A DNA stretch of 64,000 bases from Enterobacter sp. JBIWA008. Its GTDB lineage: Bacteria > Pseudomonadota > Gammaproteobacteria > Enterobacterales > Enterobacteriaceae. Within the stretch, counting starts at the first letter, position 1, and each line of letters opens with the position of its first letter. The position numbers were made by a program, and so were the translations under genes. The notes under the pieces were generated by a model. That model was given only the letters and a program-made list of their open reading frames with translations. It ran no database searches and was not told the origin of the DNA. The stretch covers positions 992,001-1,056,000 of the forward strand of contig NZ_CP074149.1 in assembly GCF_019968765.1 (NCBI RefSeq). Direction: 5' to 3'. Shown in pieces: positions 44,132 to 54,512 of this stretch.

Positions 44132-45346
44132 ATGGAATCCTGGAAAGTTAATCTTATCTCGGTCTGGTTCGGTTGTTTCTTTACCGGATTGGCCATCAGC
44201 CAGATTTTGCCGTTCCTGCCGCTGTACGTGTCGCAGCTGGGGGTGACCTCGCATGAAGCGCTTTCCATGTGGTCCGGCCTGACGTTTAGCGTCACGTTTC
44301 TGGTCTCCGCCATTGTGTCACCGATGTGGGGCAGCCTGGCTGATCGGAAAGGCCGTAAACTGATGCTGCTGCGTGCCTCGCTCGGGATGGCGATTGCCAT
44401 TCTGCTGCAGGCCTTCGCAACCAACGTCTGGCAGCTGTTTTTCCTGCGGGCGGTGATGGGGTTGACGTCCGGGTATATTCCAAACGCCATGGCGCTGGTT
44501 GCCTCTCAGGTGCCGCGCGAGCGTAGCGGCTGGGCGCTGAGTACGCTCTCCACGGCGCAGATAAGCGGCGTCATCGGCGGTCCGCTGCTGGGCGGTTTTC
44601 TGGCGGACCACGTCGGGCTTCGCGCCGTATTTATCATCACCGCGATCCTGCTGGTGGTCAGCTTCCTGGTCACGCTCTTTCTTATCAAAGAGGGGGGGCG
44701 CCCGGTTATCGGTAAATCTGAACGCCTGAGCGGCAAGGCCGTCTTCGCCTCGCTGCCCTATCCGGGACTGATGATCAGCCTGTTTGTGACCACCATGGTT
44801 ATCCAGCTCTGCAACGGTTCGGTCGGGCCGATTCTGGCGCTGTTTATCAAGTCGATGGAGCCGGAGAGCACGAATATCGCTTTTCTGAGCGGCATGATTG
44901 CCGCCGTGCCGGGCGTTTCTGCCCTGATCTCCGCGCCGCGTCTGGGGAAACTGGGTGACAGGATCGGCACGGCGCGCATCCTGATGGCGACGCTGATCTT
45001 TGCGGTCGTTCTTTTCTTCGCGATGTCGTTTGTCACCTCTCCACTTCAGCTTGGCGTATTGCGATTTCTTCTCGGGTTTGCTGATGGCGCAATGTTGCCT
45101 GCGGTACAGACCCTGCTGGTTAAATATTCCAGCGATCAGGTGACGGGGCGAATCTTTGGATATAACCAGTCATTTATGTATCTGGGGAATGTTGCCGGTC
45201 CGCTTATTGGCGCATCCGTTTCCGCAATGGCCGGTTTTCGTTGGGTATTTGCGGCTACGGCGATTGTTGTTTTAATCAATATTATCCAGCTGGCTATTGC
45301 GCTGCGACGGCGCAGACAAATGGCGGAGGCCAAATCGGCGAGATAA
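44132..45346 (+). CDS. MFS multidrug exporter, MdtG-like
   Basis: The product has 404 residues and 12 membrane segments of the drug:H+ antiporter-1 type. It resembles MdtG (408 residues): [38 protein letters not shown] in the A-loop, [18 protein letters not shown] and [16 protein letters not shown]. As mdtG is elsewhere in Enterobacteriaceae, this is a paralogue. No good ribosome site is visible before the ATG. A strong terminator follows at 45381. The substrate is unknown. Confidence 0.75.
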   Translation: MESWKVNLISVWFGCFFTGLAISQILPFLPLYVSQLGVTSHEALSMWSGLTFSVTFLVSAIVSPMWGSLADRKGRKLMLLRASLGMAIAILLQAFATNVWQLFFLRAVMGLTSGYIPNAMALVASQVPRERSGWALSTLSTAQISGVIGGPLLGGFLADHVGLRAVFIITAILLVVSFLVTLFLIKEGGRPVIGKSERLSGKAVFASLPYPGLMISLFVTTMVIQLCNGSVGPILALFIKSMEPESTNIAFLSGMIAAVPGVSALISAPRLGKLGDRIGTARILMATLIFAVVLFFAMSFVTSPLQLGVLRFLLGFADGAMLPAVQTLLVKYSSDQVTGRIFGYNQSFMYLGNVAGPLIGASVSAMAGFRWVFAATAIVVLINIIQLAIALRRRRQMAEAKSAR

Positions 45347-45380
45347 CGCTTTCGCAGATGTATTATATATTCTTATGGTA

Positions 45381-45416
45381 GCCGCATTTTTATATAACAA
45401 AATGCGGCGTCTTTTT
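45381..45416 (+). terminator. Rho-independent terminator of the MFS gene
   Basis: GCCGCATTTT (45381-45390) and AAAATGCGGC (45399-45408) form a 10-bp perfect stem followed by a T run (45412-45416). Confidence 0.9.
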
Positions 45417-45556
45417 ATAGAAAAACGTTTCGCTCACGGCGCTACCTCTTTATTTTCGTTCCTGTATCACTTTTGCATACCATAATTAATTTCTTCTCTT
45501 TGCAATAGGGATTCAGAATGCTAACTTCAGATAAAACTGAAAAAGGAACTGGCACG

Positions 45557-45817
45557 ATGAAAAACCTCATTGCTGAATTGCTGGTCAAGCTGGCACAAAA
45601 GGAAGAAGAGTCAAAAGAGCTGGTGGCCCAGGTCGAAGCGCTGGAAATTGTGGTCACCGCGCTGCTGCGACAAATGGCGAAAACCGATCAGCAGGCGTTG
45701 ATTGAGAGCGTGGAAGGCGCGCTGGAGAGCGTCAGGCCTGAATCGCAGGTACCGGTTGAGGATGCGGAGATGCTCCACCAGTACGTAAAGAAGCTGTTAA
45801 GGCATCCGCGCAGCTAA
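45557..45817 (+). CDS. iraP: Anti-adaptor IraP (stabilises RpoS)
   Basis: The product has 86 residues from the ATG at 45557 (AAGGAA upstream), the length of E. coli IraP. It binds the RssB adaptor under phosphate starvation and stops RpoS degradation by ClpXP. A coiled coil ([22 protein letters not shown]) is visible. The gene lies upstream of phoA, as in E. coli. Confidence 0.9.
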   Translation: MKNLIAELLVKLAQKEEESKELVAQVEALEIVVTALLRQMAKTDQQALIESVEGALESVRPESQVPVEDAEMLHQYVKKLLRHPRS

Positions 45818-45838
45818 ACCGTCACAGGACGTAACGAC

Positions 45839-45872
45839 GTGTCATAGAATTGTCATGCAGGATGCCTATAGT
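45839..45872 (+). promoter_or_regulatory. Pho box and -10 of phoA
   Basis: GTGTCATAGAATTGTCAT at 45839-45856 is a pair of TGTCA repeats 11 bases apart, matching the Pho box CTGTCATAWAWCTGTCAY at most positions. TATAGT at 45867-45872 stands 10 bases further on, the usual distance to the -10 for PhoB activation. The phoA start codon follows at 45917. Confidence 0.85.
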
Positions 45873-45916
45873 CGCTCTGTTTTTATTTTTATGTATTTGT
45901 ACATGGAGAAAATAAA

Positions 45917-47332
45917 TTGAAACAGAGCGCACTTTTCATTGCATTACTTCCCCTGTTAATTACCCCTGCCATTTATGCTGATACGACGCAAACCAGCGTG
46001 CTGGATAATCGTGCGGCAAAAGGCGATATCACCCAGCCTGGCGGCGCGCGCCGTTTATCAGAAGATCAAACTGCCGCTATTCGCGCTTCGCTAAATGATA
46101 AGCCGGCGAAAAATATTATTCTGCTGATTGGCGATGGAATGGGGGATTCCGAAATCACGGCGGCGCGAAATTATGCCGAGGGCGCGGGCGGCTTTTTTAA
46201 AGGCATCGATGCATTACCGCTGACCGGACAATATACCCACTACGCGCTGGATAAAAAAACCGGTAAACCGGATTACGTAACGGACTCCGCGGCCTCGGCC
46301 ACGGCGTGGTCCACCGGCGTGAAAACCTATAACGGTGCGCTGGGCGTGGATATTCACGAAAAAGATCATCAAACCCTTCTGGAGATGGCAAAAGCGGCGG
46401 GCCTGGCGACCGGCAACGTCTCCACCGCTGAACTTCAGGATGCGACGCCTGCGGCGCTGGTGGCTCACGTGACCTCGCGTAAATGCTACGGCCCGTCAGT
46501 GACCAGCGAAAAATGCCCCACGAACGCGCTGGAAAAAGGCGGCAAAGGATCGATTACGGAACAGCTGCTGAACGCACGTCCTGACGTGACCCTGGGCGGC
46601 GGCGCGAAAACCTTCGCGGAAACCGCGACGGCGGGCGATTGGCAGGGCAAAACGCTGCGCGAGCAGGCGCAGGCTCGCGGCTATCAGCTGGTGAGTGACG
46701 CAAATTCTCTGGCGGCGATAACCGAGGCGAACCAGGACAAACCGCTGCTGGGGCTGTTCTCTGACGGCAATATGCCCGTGCGCTGGGAAGGACCAAAAGC
46801 CTCATATCATGGCAATATCGATAAACCAGCCGTAACCTGTACCCCGAACCCGAAACGCACGGACAGCGTGCCGACGCTGGCGGCGATGACCGATAAAGCA
46901 ATCTCTCTGCTGAGCAAGAGCGAAAAAGGGTTCTTCCTGCAGGTAGAAGGCGCGTCGATAGATAAGCAAGATCATGCGGCGAATCCGTGCGGTCAGATTG
47001 GCGAAACCGTCGATCTGGACGAAGCGGTGCAGAAGGCGCTTGAGTTTGCGAAAAAAGACGGCAACACCCTGGTGATCGTCACCGCGGACCATGCGCATGC
47101 CAGCCAGATCGTTCCGCCAGATACCAAAGCCCCGGGCCTGACGCAGGCGCTGAACACCAAAGATGGCGCCGTCATGGTGATGAGCTACGGCAACTCTGAA
47201 GAAGAGTCCATGGAGCACACGGGCACCCAGCTGCGTATTGCGGCCTACGGTCCGCATGCGGCAAACGTGGTAGGCCTGACCGATCAAACGGATCTGTTCT
47301 ATACCATGAAGGCGGCGCTGGGCCTTAAATAA
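45917..47332 (+). CDS. phoA: Alkaline phosphatase PhoA
   Basis: The product has 471 residues with a TTG start (TGGAGAA upstream). A signal peptide ([21 protein letters not shown]) sends it to the periplasm, where it hydrolyses phosphomonoesters as a dimer with zinc and magnesium. GDGMGDSE, the nucleophile region [12 protein letters not shown] and [10 protein letters not shown] are present. It belongs to the Pho regulon, with a Pho box upstream. Confidence 0.95.
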   Translation: MKQSALFIALLPLLITPAIYADTTQTSVLDNRAAKGDITQPGGARRLSEDQTAAIRASLNDKPAKNIILLIGDGMGDSEITAARNYAEGAGGFFKGIDALPLTGQYTHYALDKKTGKPDYVTDSAASATAWSTGVKTYNGALGVDIHEKDHQTLLEMAKAAGLATGNVSTAELQDATPAALVAHVTSRKCYGPSVTSEKCPTNALEKGGKGSITEQLLNARPDVTLGGGAKTFAETATAGDWQGKTLREQAQARGYQLVSDANSLAAITEANQDKPLLGLFSDGNMPVRWEGPKASYHGNIDKPAVTCTPNPKRTDSVPTLAAMTDKAISLLSKSEKGFFLQVEGASIDKQDHAANPCGQIGETVDLDEAVQKALEFAKKDGNTLVIVTADHAHASQIVPPDTKAPGLTQALNTKDGAVMVMSYGNSEEESMEHTGTQLRIAAYGPHAANVVGLTDQTDLFYTMKAALGLK

Positions 47333-47421
47333 TAAAACCCCGGCGGAAATCACATCTGCAGGGTGGTTTTTTTCCTGTCACGAACCAGACTTACAGGGAA
47401 TGTTCACAAAAGGATGGTGCA

Positions 47422-47742
47422 ATGAAAACAACATTACTGGTTACTCTGCTCTCCGGCCTGTTCCTGGTCGCATCGGCAAACGCGGAAGAGAAAACGTTAA
47501 CGCCGCAACAGCAGCGTATGACCACCTGTAATCAACAGGCGACGTCTCAGAGTCTGAAGGGGGATGCTCGTAAGACCTACATGAGCGATTGCCTCAAAAA
47601 CGGCGCCGCGAAGCCGGCTGAAAAAAGCCTGACGCCTCAGCAGCAAAAGATGCGCGAGTGTAATGCCAAGGCAACCGAACAGTCCCTGAAAGGGGATGAC
47701 CGCAGCAAGTTCATGAGTGCCTGTCTGAAGAAAAAAGTGTAG
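47422..47742 (+). CDS. psiF: Phosphate starvation-inducible protein PsiF
   Basis: The product has 106 residues with a signal peptide (MKTTLLVTLLSGLFLVASANA). It has two copies of the Pfam PsiF repeat (TPQQQRMTTCNQQA and TPQQQKMRECNAKA), each with a paired cysteine pattern. It follows phoA and is probably transcribed with it. The function is unknown. Confidence 0.95.
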   Translation: MKTTLLVTLLSGLFLVASANAEEKTLTPQQQRMTTCNQQATSQSLKGDARKTYMSDCLKNGAAKPAEKSLTPQQQKMRECNAKATEQSLKGDDRSKFMSACLKKKV

Positions 47743-47748
47743 TTCTAA

Positions 47749-47776
47749 CGGGTGAGCGGCTCAGGCGGCTCACCCG
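47749..47776. promoter_or_regulatory. Palindrome CGGGTGAGC/GCTCACCCG: candidate CsgD site or psiF terminator
   Basis: CGGGTGAGC (47749-47757) and GCTCACCCG (47768-47776) are a perfect 9-bp inverted repeat. Each arm matches the reported CsgD motif CGGGKGAGNKA at the first nine or so positions. The palindrome lies about 45-70 bases upstream of the dgcC start of transcription inferred from the -10 at 47809. A simple terminator of psiF is also possible, but no T run follows. Confidence 0.45.
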
Positions 47777-47807
47777 AAATTTCATACTTTCCCCGCAGAC
47801 CCCCTCT

Positions 47808-47843
47808 CTATAATTTGGGAAAATGTTTCAGAATATTCCCAAA
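47808..47843 (+). promoter_or_regulatory. dgcC -10 element and overlapping TTTGGGAA/TTCCCAAA palindrome
   Basis: CTATAAT at 47808-47814 is a strong -10 with the C before it favoured by sigma S. No good -35 is seen, as expected for a promoter helped by CsgD. TTTGGGAA (47814-47821) and TTCCCAAA (47836-47843) form a perfect inverted repeat across the predicted transcription start (about 47821), so it is more likely an operator-like DNA site than an RNA hairpin. Confidence 0.5.
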
Positions 47844-47844
47844 A

Positions 47845-48948
47845 ATGATGAATGATGAAACGTATTACAACAAAAAGCGCATTCGGGAAGAGTGGAATCT
47901 AACCCTTTCTCAGGATGACCCTCACCGCGCCGGCATTCAGTTTGCACGGAGAGTTCGGCTGGCGCGCGCCGTGGGGCTGGCAGCGATGTTTTTCCCGGTT
48001 GCAGGGATGCTGGTCACCCATTTTTTACCCGGTGGCTGGTGGCTTTTACTGGTGGGGTGGGCGTTCGTCTGGCCCCATTTAGCCTGGCAGTTATCCTGCC
48101 GTGCCGCGTCACCTCATCAGCAGGAAATTTTCAATCTTAAAATCGATGCCATTATTGCCGGGCTCTGGATCGGCCTCATGGGGATGAGCGCGTTACCCAC
48201 GGCAGCGCTGGTGATGATGGTAGGGATGAATATGATGGGCTCCGGGGGCTGTCGTCTGTTTATCCCGGGGATCCTGTTGACCTTGCTTTCCGCGCTGGTG
48301 ACGCTGCCGCTTGTCGGGAGCGTGGTCGTCTTCAATCCCGACCTCGTGGAATGGGGCTTAACCCTTCCCGTGCTCGTGCTTTATCCCATGCTGTTTGCCT
48401 GGCTCAGTCACCGCACCGCCGTCAGGCTTGCAGAGCACAAGCAGCGGCTGGAAATGATGAGCACCCGTGACGGTATGACCGGTGTCTTTAACCGTCGGCA
48501 CTGGGAAATGCTGCTGCGAAATGAATTTGAGCACTGTCGGCGCGACCACAGCACCGCAACGATATTACTGATTGATATCGACCACTTTAAAAATATCAAC
48601 GATACGTGGGGGCACGCTGTGGGAGATGAGGCGATCGTTGCCATTACGCGCCAGCTCCAGCGGGCGGTACGGTCAGGCGATGCGATCGGCCGGTTTGGCG
48701 GGGATGAGTTTGCGGTGATTATGTCGCAGACCGCGGCGGAAAGCGCCATCGCCGTGATGTCGCGGCTGCATGAGCGGCTGGAAAACCTGACGTTACCGTG
48801 CGCGCCAAAAGAAGCGCTGCGCATCAGCGTAGGCGTTGCCCCCTGGGGGCCGCAGTTTGAACATTATCGGGAATGGCTAAAGGCGGCTGACGTGGCGCTG
48901 TACAGGGCGAAAAATGCCGGGCGCAGCCGCACCGAAGTGGCCGCCTGA
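47845..48948 (+). CDS. dgcC: Diguanylate cyclase DgcC (AdrA)
   Basis: The product has 367 residues from the ATG at 47845 (MMNDETYY), similar to E. coli DgcC with 371; the open frame starts 31 codons earlier. It has six or so N-terminal membrane segments (MASE2 type), then a GGDEF domain with GGDEF at 285-289 and IDIDHFKNINDTWGHAVGD. It makes c-di-GMP that turns on cellulose synthesis. An out-of-frame ATG at 47823 opens a 10-codon peptide (MFQNIPKNDE) that overlaps the dgcC start and stops at 47853, a possible leader. Confidence 0.9.
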   Translation: MMNDETYYNKKRIREEWNLTLSQDDPHRAGIQFARRVRLARAVGLAAMFFPVAGMLVTHFLPGGWWLLLVGWAFVWPHLAWQLSCRAASPHQQEIFNLKIDAIIAGLWIGLMGMSALPTAALVMMVGMNMMGSGGCRLFIPGILLTLLSALVTLPLVGSVVVFNPDLVEWGLTLPVLVLYPMLFAWLSHRTAVRLAEHKQRLEMMSTRDGMTGVFNRRHWEMLLRNEFEHCRRDHSTATILLIDIDHFKNINDTWGHAVGDEAIVAITRQLQRAVRSGDAIGRFGGDEFAVIMSQTAAESAIAVMSRLHERLENLTLPCAPKEALRISVGVAPWGPQFEHYREWLKAADVALYRAKNAGRSRTEVAA

Positions 48949-48964
48949 CGCCCGACTGAAAGGA

Positions 48965-49774
48965 TCAGGATTTACTCAGCTTCTCTGATTTTTCCATGCA
49001 TTTTGCCATCGCCTCAATGACGGCAGAGCGGAACCCGCGCTCTTCCAGCACCCGCACCGCTTCGATGGTGGTACCGCCCGGGGAGCAGACCATATCTTTC
49101 AGTTCACCCGGGTGTTTACCGGTCTCCAGCACCATTTTGGCGGAGCCCATGACGGCCTGCGCGGCGAACTTATACGCCTGGGCGCGCGGCATTCCGCCAA
49201 GAACGGCGGCATCGGCCATCGCTTCTAAAAACATGAAGACATACGCAGGCGCAGAACCACTGACGCCGACCACCGGATGGATCATCGATTCGGCAATCAC
49301 TTCTGCTTCACCGAAGCAGCGGAAAATGTTCAGCACGTCGGCCACTTCTTCTGTGGTCACCAGCGCGTTAGGCGTGACGGAGGTCATGCCCGCGTTAACC
49401 AGCGAGGGGGTATTGGGCATCGCGCGGACGATTTTACGATCGTGACCCAGCGCGCGCGCCAGCTGATCGAGCGTGACGCCTGCGGCAATCGACACGACCA
49501 GCGTCTCTTTATTCAGGCTGGAGGTGATATCGCTCAGCACTTTGATCATGATGTTCGGCTTGACGGCGCCAAAGACGATATCGGCTACCTGGGCCACTTC
49601 CTGCGCGATTTCGGCGGCGTTGATCCCGTATTGATCGCGCAGCGCGGCGACCTTGTCCGGTGACGGGGTATAGACCCAAATCTGACCCGGCAGCACCTGC
49701 CCGCTGGCGATCAGGCCGCCCAGGATGGCTTTGCCCATGTTACCGCAGCCGATAAACCCGATTTTCTTGTCCAT
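48965..49774 (-). CDS. proC: Pyrroline-5-carboxylate reductase
   Basis: The product has 269 residues from the ATG at 49774, the E. coli length; a GTG one codon earlier is an alternative. It reduces pyrroline-5-carboxylate to proline with NADPH. A Rossmann motif (GFIGCGNMGKAI), AAGVTLDQL and the proline-binding SPGGTTIEAVRVLEE are present. Convergent with dgcC. Confidence 0.95.
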   Translation of the reverse strand: MDKKIGFIGCGNMGKAILGGLIASGQVLPGQIWVYTPSPDKVAALRDQYGINAAEIAQEVAQVADIVFGAVKPNIMIKVLSDITSSLNKETLVVSIAAGVTLDQLARALGHDRKIVRAMPNTPSLVNAGMTSVTPNALVTTEEVADVLNIFRCFGEAEVIAESMIHPVVGVSGSAPAYVFMFLEAMADAAVLGGMPRAQAYKFAAQAVMGSAKMVLETGKHPGELKDMVCSPGGTTIEAVRVLEERGFRSAVIEAMAKCMEKSEKLSKS

Positions 49775-49871
49775 CACGATTCTCCGTCATTATGCGTTGT
49801 TTTCTCTGATTGATAGCTTAACAACGAAATGCAGGCGACAATAGTCGGCAGAGTTATTATGGGGAGACAAT

Positions 49872-50330
49872 ATGGCGATTTGGGTTGATGCGGACGCGTG
49901 TCCGAATGTGATTAAAGAGATTTTATTTCGCGCCGCAGAGCGCGTTCAGATGCCGCTGACGCTGGTGGCTAACCAGAATATTCGCGTACCGCCTTCGCGG
50001 TTCATCCGCTCTTTGCGCGTACCGGCCGGGTTCGACGTGGCGGATAACGAAATTGTTCGCCTGTGCAGCGCGGAGGATCTGGTGATCACGGCGGATATCC
50101 CGCTGGCTGCCGAAGTGCTGGAGAAAGGGGCGGCGGCGCTCAATCCGCGCGGTGAGCGTTATTCGCCTTCGACCATTCGGGAAAAGCTCACAATGCGCGA
50201 TTTTATGGATACGATGCGGGCCAGCGGCGTGCAGACCGGTGGGCCAGACAGTTTAACTCAGCGTGACCGCCAGCAGTTTGCCGCAGAGCTGGATAAATGG
50301 CTGCTGGAAGTGAAGCGCCGTACGGCGTAA
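49872..50330 (+). CDS. yaiI: YaiI, UPF0178 family
   Basis: The product has 152 residues, the E. coli length. The UPF0178 pattern begins [15 protein letters not shown] and includes [23 protein letters not shown] and [16 protein letters not shown]; it resembles PIN-like nuclease folds with conserved acidic residues. Function unknown. The stop codon is inside a Fur-like box. Confidence 0.9.
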   Translation: MAIWVDADACPNVIKEILFRAAERVQMPLTLVANQNIRVPPSRFIRSLRVPAGFDVADNEIVRLCSAEDLVITADIPLAAEVLEKGAAALNPRGERYSPSTIREKLTMRDFMDTMRASGVQTGGPDSLTQRDRQQFAAELDKWLLEVKRRTA

Positions 50331-50344
50331 TGATAATCATTGTC
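50326..50344. promoter_or_regulatory. Fur-box-like sequence upstream of aroL
   Basis: CGTAATGATAATCATTGTC matches the 19-bp Fur consensus GATAATGATAATCATTATC at 16 of 19 positions, including the central 14 bases. It overlaps the yaiI stop and is 130 bases before the aroL start codon. Confidence 0.6.
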
Positions 50345-50418
50345 AAATATGGTACAGTATGGCGGTAACAGGGTTGTCATCCCGTACCGCTTTGCAGTAA
50401 AGTAAACGCAACATCTTC

Positions 50419-50436
50419 TGCAATTATTTCTTTACA
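50419..50436 (+). promoter_or_regulatory. TyrR box upstream of aroL
   Basis: TGCAAT-N6-TTTACA matches the TyrR box TGTAAAN6TTTACA at the invariant G and C and ten of twelve half-site positions. It lies 38 bases before the aroL ATG. Upstream, TTGTCA (50374) and TAAAGT (50398) at an 18-base spacing may be the promoter. TyrR control of aroL is established in E. coli. Confidence 0.65.
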
Positions 50437-50474
50437 CTCTTCGGCCATCCGGCATCAAGGGGAAACACCTGGTT

Positions 50475-50999
50475 ATGACCCAACCCATCTTTTTAGTTGG
50501 CCCCCGCGGCTGTGGGAAAACCACCGTTGGCCTGGAGCTGGCGCGCGCCTGTCAACGCCATTTTATTGATACTGACCACTGGCTGCAGACGCTGGCCGGA
50601 CAGACCATTGCGGAAATTGTTGAGAAAGAGGGCTGGGACAGCTTTCGCAGCCGCGAAACGGCCGCGCTGGAAGCGGTGACGGCACCCGATGCTGTGATTG
50701 CCACTGGCGGCGGGATTATTCTGGCGGAATATAACCGCCGCTTTATGCGCGAAAAAGGGATTGTGATTTACCTCTGTGCACCGGTGGCTGCCCTGGTTGG
50801 CCGTCTGGAAGCGTTTCCGGAAGAGGGGCAACGCCCTGCGCTGACCTCCAGACCGCTCAGCGAAGAGGTGAGCGAAGTGCTGGCGGAGCGCGATGCGTTA
50901 TATCGCGAAGCGGCTCATCACGTGGTGGATGCCTCAGCCTCTCCCGAAGACGTTGTGATTCAGATTATTACCGCCCTGCGTTTGGCTTGTGCCAGCTAA
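50475..50999 (+). CDS. aroL: Shikimate kinase II
   Basis: The product has 174 residues, the E. coli length. It phosphorylates shikimate with ATP in chorismate synthesis. The Walker A loop (GPRGCGKTT), [26 protein letters not shown] and the LID region around [10 protein letters not shown] are seen. It is followed by yaiA after 44 bases, as in E. coli. Confidence 0.95.
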   Translation: MTQPIFLVGPRGCGKTTVGLELARACQRHFIDTDHWLQTLAGQTIAEIVEKEGWDSFRSRETAALEAVTAPDAVIATGGGIILAEYNRRFMREKGIVIYLCAPVAALVGRLEAFPEEGQRPALTSRPLSEEVSEVLAERDALYREAAHHVVDASASPEDVVIQIITALRLACAS

Positions 51000-51043
51000 C
51001 CGGCGTCTATACTTATAGCTCAGACATAAAAAAAGGATGAGCT

Positions 51044-51235
51044 ATGCCAACCAGACCTCCCTATCCGCGTGAAGCGCGCATTGTTACCGTAGAAAAAGGC
51101 CAGGGCGATCGCACCGTGACCTGGTATCAACTGCGTGCCGATCACCCCAAACCCGACTCGCTGATTAGCGAACACGAAACCGAGCAGGAAGCGCTGGATG
51201 CCAAACGGCGCTACGAAGATCCCGATAAGTCGTGA
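51044..51235 (+). CDS. yaiA: YaiA small protein
   Basis: The product has 63 residues, starting after AAAGGATGAGCT. It has the sequence pattern of E. coli YaiA, the middle gene of the aroL-yaiA-aroM cluster. It ends in [10 protein letters not shown]. Function is unknown. The next gene is 237 bases away. Confidence 0.9.
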   Translation: MPTRPPYPREARIVTVEKGQGDRTVTWYQLRADHPKPDSLISEHETEQEALDAKRRYEDPDKS

Positions 51236-51472
51236 GTTAATTCCTGAATGGCCTAATACCGTGCGCACATCACACTTTTTACTCATCGTTAATGTTAAGC
51301 AAGAGTTAATATTTAGTTATTACAGGTAGCTTCGAAATGGGCAGGCGATCTTTACATTTCGGTGTGCGGATCACCTGCTACGCTTGGTGCTGTTTTGTTG
51401 AAAAAATGAACGGTACAGCGTAGTGAGCCTGTGCCTGTGTGAAAGTTTTGGTAGTAACGGAAGGCGATGAAG

Positions 51473-52150
51473 ATGAAGGCGACGTTGGCGATCCTCACCA
51501 TTGGTGTGGTGCCTGTAAGCGAAGTATTACCGCTCTTAACCGAGCATGTATCTGAACAACAGATCACGCATCTTAGCCTGCTGGGTAAGATAAGCCGGGA
51601 AGAGGTCATGGAAGACTACGCTGTCGAGGCGGGGGAGGATCCCCTGGCGACGTTATTAAGTGACGGTAAACTGGCACATGTATCCCGCCAGAAAGTCGAG
51701 CGCGCGCTTCAGGGAGTGATAGAAGTGCTCGATAATCAAGGCTATGACGTTATTTTGCTCATGAGTACCGCACCCATCAAAGGATTCGTCGCACGTAATG
51801 CGATTTTGCTGGAGCCGATGCGGATCATTCCGCCGCTGGTGGCCTCGATTGTTGACGGGCACCAGGTAGGGGTAATTGTGCCCATTGAAGAACTTATGGA
51901 TAACCAGGAGGCAAAATGGCAGGTGCTTGAAAAAATGCCGCTGTATGCTCTTGCAAATCCGTTCTGGGACAGTGAGGCAAAACTCATTGCGGCCGGTAAG
52001 GAGTTACTGGAACGAGGGGCAGATGTGTTAATTCTCGACTGCCTGGGGTTCCATCAACATCATCGTGATTTGCTGCAAAAAGCCCTAGATGTGCCCGTGC
52101 TGTTATCCAACGTTCTGATGGCTCGCCTGGCTTCGGAACTTCTCATGTAA
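51473..52150 (+). CDS. aroM: AroM family protein
   Basis: The product has 225 residues from the ATG at 51473 (GGAAGG eight bases upstream), the E. coli length. It resembles the Asp/Glu/hydantoin racemase superfamily, with [14 protein letters not shown] and [19 protein letters not shown]. Its activity is unknown. In E. coli it is a member of the TyrR-linked aroL cluster. Confidence 0.9.
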   Translation: MKATLAILTIGVVPVSEVLPLLTEHVSEQQITHLSLLGKISREEVMEDYAVEAGEDPLATLLSDGKLAHVSRQKVERALQGVIEVLDNQGYDVILLMSTAPIKGFVARNAILLEPMRIIPPLVASIVDGHQVGVIVPIEELMDNQEAKWQVLEKMPLYALANPFWDSEAKLIAAGKELLERGADVLILDCLGFHQHHRDLLQKALDVPVLLSNVLMARLASELLM

Positions 52151-52510
<360 letters not shown>

Positions 52511-52517
52511 AAAATAA

Positions 52518-52546
52518 GCCGGGTGGCGCTCACGCTTGCCCGGCCT
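52518..52546. repeat. REP-type palindromic repeat
   Basis: GCCGGGTGGCGCTCACG and TTGCCCGGCCTGC form an imperfect palindrome between ppnP and rdgC, whose genes converge here. Confidence 0.75.
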
Positions 52547-52559
52547 GCGTTTTCTTGAC

Positions 52560-53474
52560 TTATCTCTGCGCTTCGCCGCCGAGACCTTCCACCAGATTCT
52601 GAATCAACGCGGCCAGCTCGCCGGTCATGAGGATGAAGTCCGCGTCAAAGCGCTGGGCGTAATCTTCCCTGTCGATATCTTCGTTCTGATCGCGCAGCTC
52701 GTCGCAGAACTTCAGACGCTTAACGGAGCCGTCGTCGCACATCACAAACTGAATGCGCTGCTGCCAGTCGAGCGCCAGTTTGGTCACCACTTTGCCTGCT
52801 TCAATGTGCACGGCGATTTCGTCGCTCACCAGATCCTGCTTTTTCGCGCGGATGACGCCGCCATCTTCAAGCAGGGCTTTCAGCTCGGCCTCATCAAGGA
52901 TCTGGAAACCCTGTGCCGCAGCACCGCTGCGTACCCATTCGGTCAGCGTCAGCTCGATCGGCGTTTCAAGCGCCAGCGGAACCACCGGTAAAGAACCGAT
53001 GCTTTTGCGCAGCAGGGCCAGCGTATCTTCCGCTTTTTTGGCGCTGGCGCAGTCCACCATGATCAGCCCGTTGACGGTATCGATCCACATCATGGTCTGG
53101 CTGAAGCGGCTAAACGCGCGCGGCAGCAGGGAGTGCAACACTTCGTCTTTCAGGGAATCTTTTTCAGTCTTTTTCAGCTTGCGGCCCTGTTCGGCTTCAA
53201 GCTTGAAAATTTTCGCTTCGAGCGCCTGCTTCACCACCGGCGTGGGCAGGATTTTCTCTTCTTTACGGGCGCAAACGATGATTTGACCCGTGCTGCTTGC
53301 GTGGGTCAGGGCATCGCTTTGTGAACCCATTGGCGGAACCCAACCGGTTTTCGCCATATCCTGGCTACCGCAAGGGGAAAAGGTATAAGCGGCTAACTGT
53401 TTTTCCATCTCTTCTGCACGCAGCGAAACGTCGCGGCTGAGACGGTAAACCATCAAATTTTTGAACCACAGCAT
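52560..53474 (-). CDS. rdgC: Recombination-associated protein RdgC
   Basis: The product has 304 residues from the ATG at 53474 ([13 protein letters not shown]), one more than E. coli RdgC. It forms a ring dimer that binds duplex DNA and limits RecA filament use. The sequence has the RdgC core ([42 protein letters not shown]). Divergent from mak. Confidence 0.95.
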   Translation of the reverse strand: MLWFKNLMVYRLSRDVSLRAEEMEKQLAAYTFSPCGSQDMAKTGWVPPMGSQSDALTHASSTGQIIVCARKEEKILPTPVVKQALEAKIFKLEAEQGRKLKKTEKDSLKDEVLHSLLPRAFSRFSQTMMWIDTVNGLIMVDCASAKKAEDTLALLRKSIGSLPVVPLALETPIELTLTEWVRSGAAAQGFQILDEAELKALLEDGGVIRAKKQDLVSDEIAVHIEAGKVVTKLALDWQQRIQFVMCDDGSVKRLKFCDELRDQNEDIDREDYAQRFDADFILMTGELAALIQNLVEGLGGEAQR

Positions 53475-53597
53475 GATAATTTCCACGGCCTTGTCGTTAA
53501 ATCAGCGGGCATGATAACGAATTGTCGCATCGCTTGCATTGCTAATCGGGAAGCGTGCTTCTACTCTGTTGATAATCAAAATAATGAGGAGAGTCTT

Positions 53598-54503
53598 GTG
53601 CGTATTGGGATCGATTTGGGCGGCACCAAAACAGAAGTCATCGCACTGAGCGAGCAGGGGGAGCAGCTTTTCCGTCATCGTCTGCCCACGCCGCGCGACG
53701 ATTATCACCAGACTATCGAGACGATTGCCAGCCTGGTTGAGATGGCAGAGCAGGCGACAGGACAGACCGGCAGCGTCGGGATGGGCATTCCTGGGTCAAT
53801 TTCTCCTTATACCGGAGTGGTGAAAAACGCCAACTCCACCTGGCTCAACGGCCAGCCCTTTGATAAAGATTTGAGCGTGCGTCTGCAGCGCGAGGTGCGT
53901 CTGGCGAATGACGCGAACTGTCTGGCGGTATCAGAGGCCATCGACGGTGCGGCGGCAGGAGCTCAGACCGTTTTTGCTGTCATCATCGGTACCGGCTGCG
54001 GGGCCGGTGTAGCGTTCGGCGGGCGCGCTCATATCGGCGGTAACGGTACGGCGGGCGAGTGGGGACATAACCCGCTGCCGTGGATGGATGAAGACGAGCT
54101 TAAATATCGTGCTGAAGTGCCGTGCTACTGCGGAAAGCAGGGCTGTATTGAGACGTTTATCTCCGGCACCGGTTTTGCGACTGACTACCACCGCTTGAGC
54201 GGCCAGCCGCTCAAGGGCAACGAAATCATGCGTCTGGTCGAAGAACAGGATCCGGTCGCCGGGCTAGCCCTTAGCCGCTACGAAATGCGGCTGGCGAAAT
54301 CCCTGGCGCACGTGGTGAATATTCTCGATCCGGACGTGATTGTGCTCGGCGGCGGCATGAGCAACGTCGACCGGCTGTATGCCACGGTACCGAACCTTGT
54401 CAAACAGTGGGTCTTCGGCGGCGAATGCGAAACCCCGATCCGCAAAGCTGTCCACGGTGACTCCAGCGGCGTGCGCGGCGCGGCGTGGCTGTGGCCGGAA
54501 TAA
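53598..54503 (+). CDS. mak: Fructokinase Mak (ROK family)
   Basis: The product has 301 residues with a GTG start at 53598 (GAGGAGAG upstream), close to the 302 of E. coli. It phosphorylates fructose and mannose. It shows [10 protein letters not shown] (ATP loop), [22 protein letters not shown] and the zinc motif [10 protein letters not shown]. In E. coli araJ follows; here only a repeat and sbcC follow. Confidence 0.95.
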   Translation: MRIGIDLGGTKTEVIALSEQGEQLFRHRLPTPRDDYHQTIETIASLVEMAEQATGQTGSVGMGIPGSISPYTGVVKNANSTWLNGQPFDKDLSVRLQREVRLANDANCLAVSEAIDGAAAGAQTVFAVIIGTGCGAGVAFGGRAHIGGNGTAGEWGHNPLPWMDEDELKYRAEVPCYCGKQGCIETFISGTGFATDYHRLSGQPLKGNEIMRLVEEQDPVAGLALSRYEMRLAKSLAHVVNILDPDVIVLGGGMSNVDRLYATVPNLVKQWVFGGECETPIRKAVHGDSSGVRGAAWLWPE

Positions 54504-54512
54504 ACGTTTATT

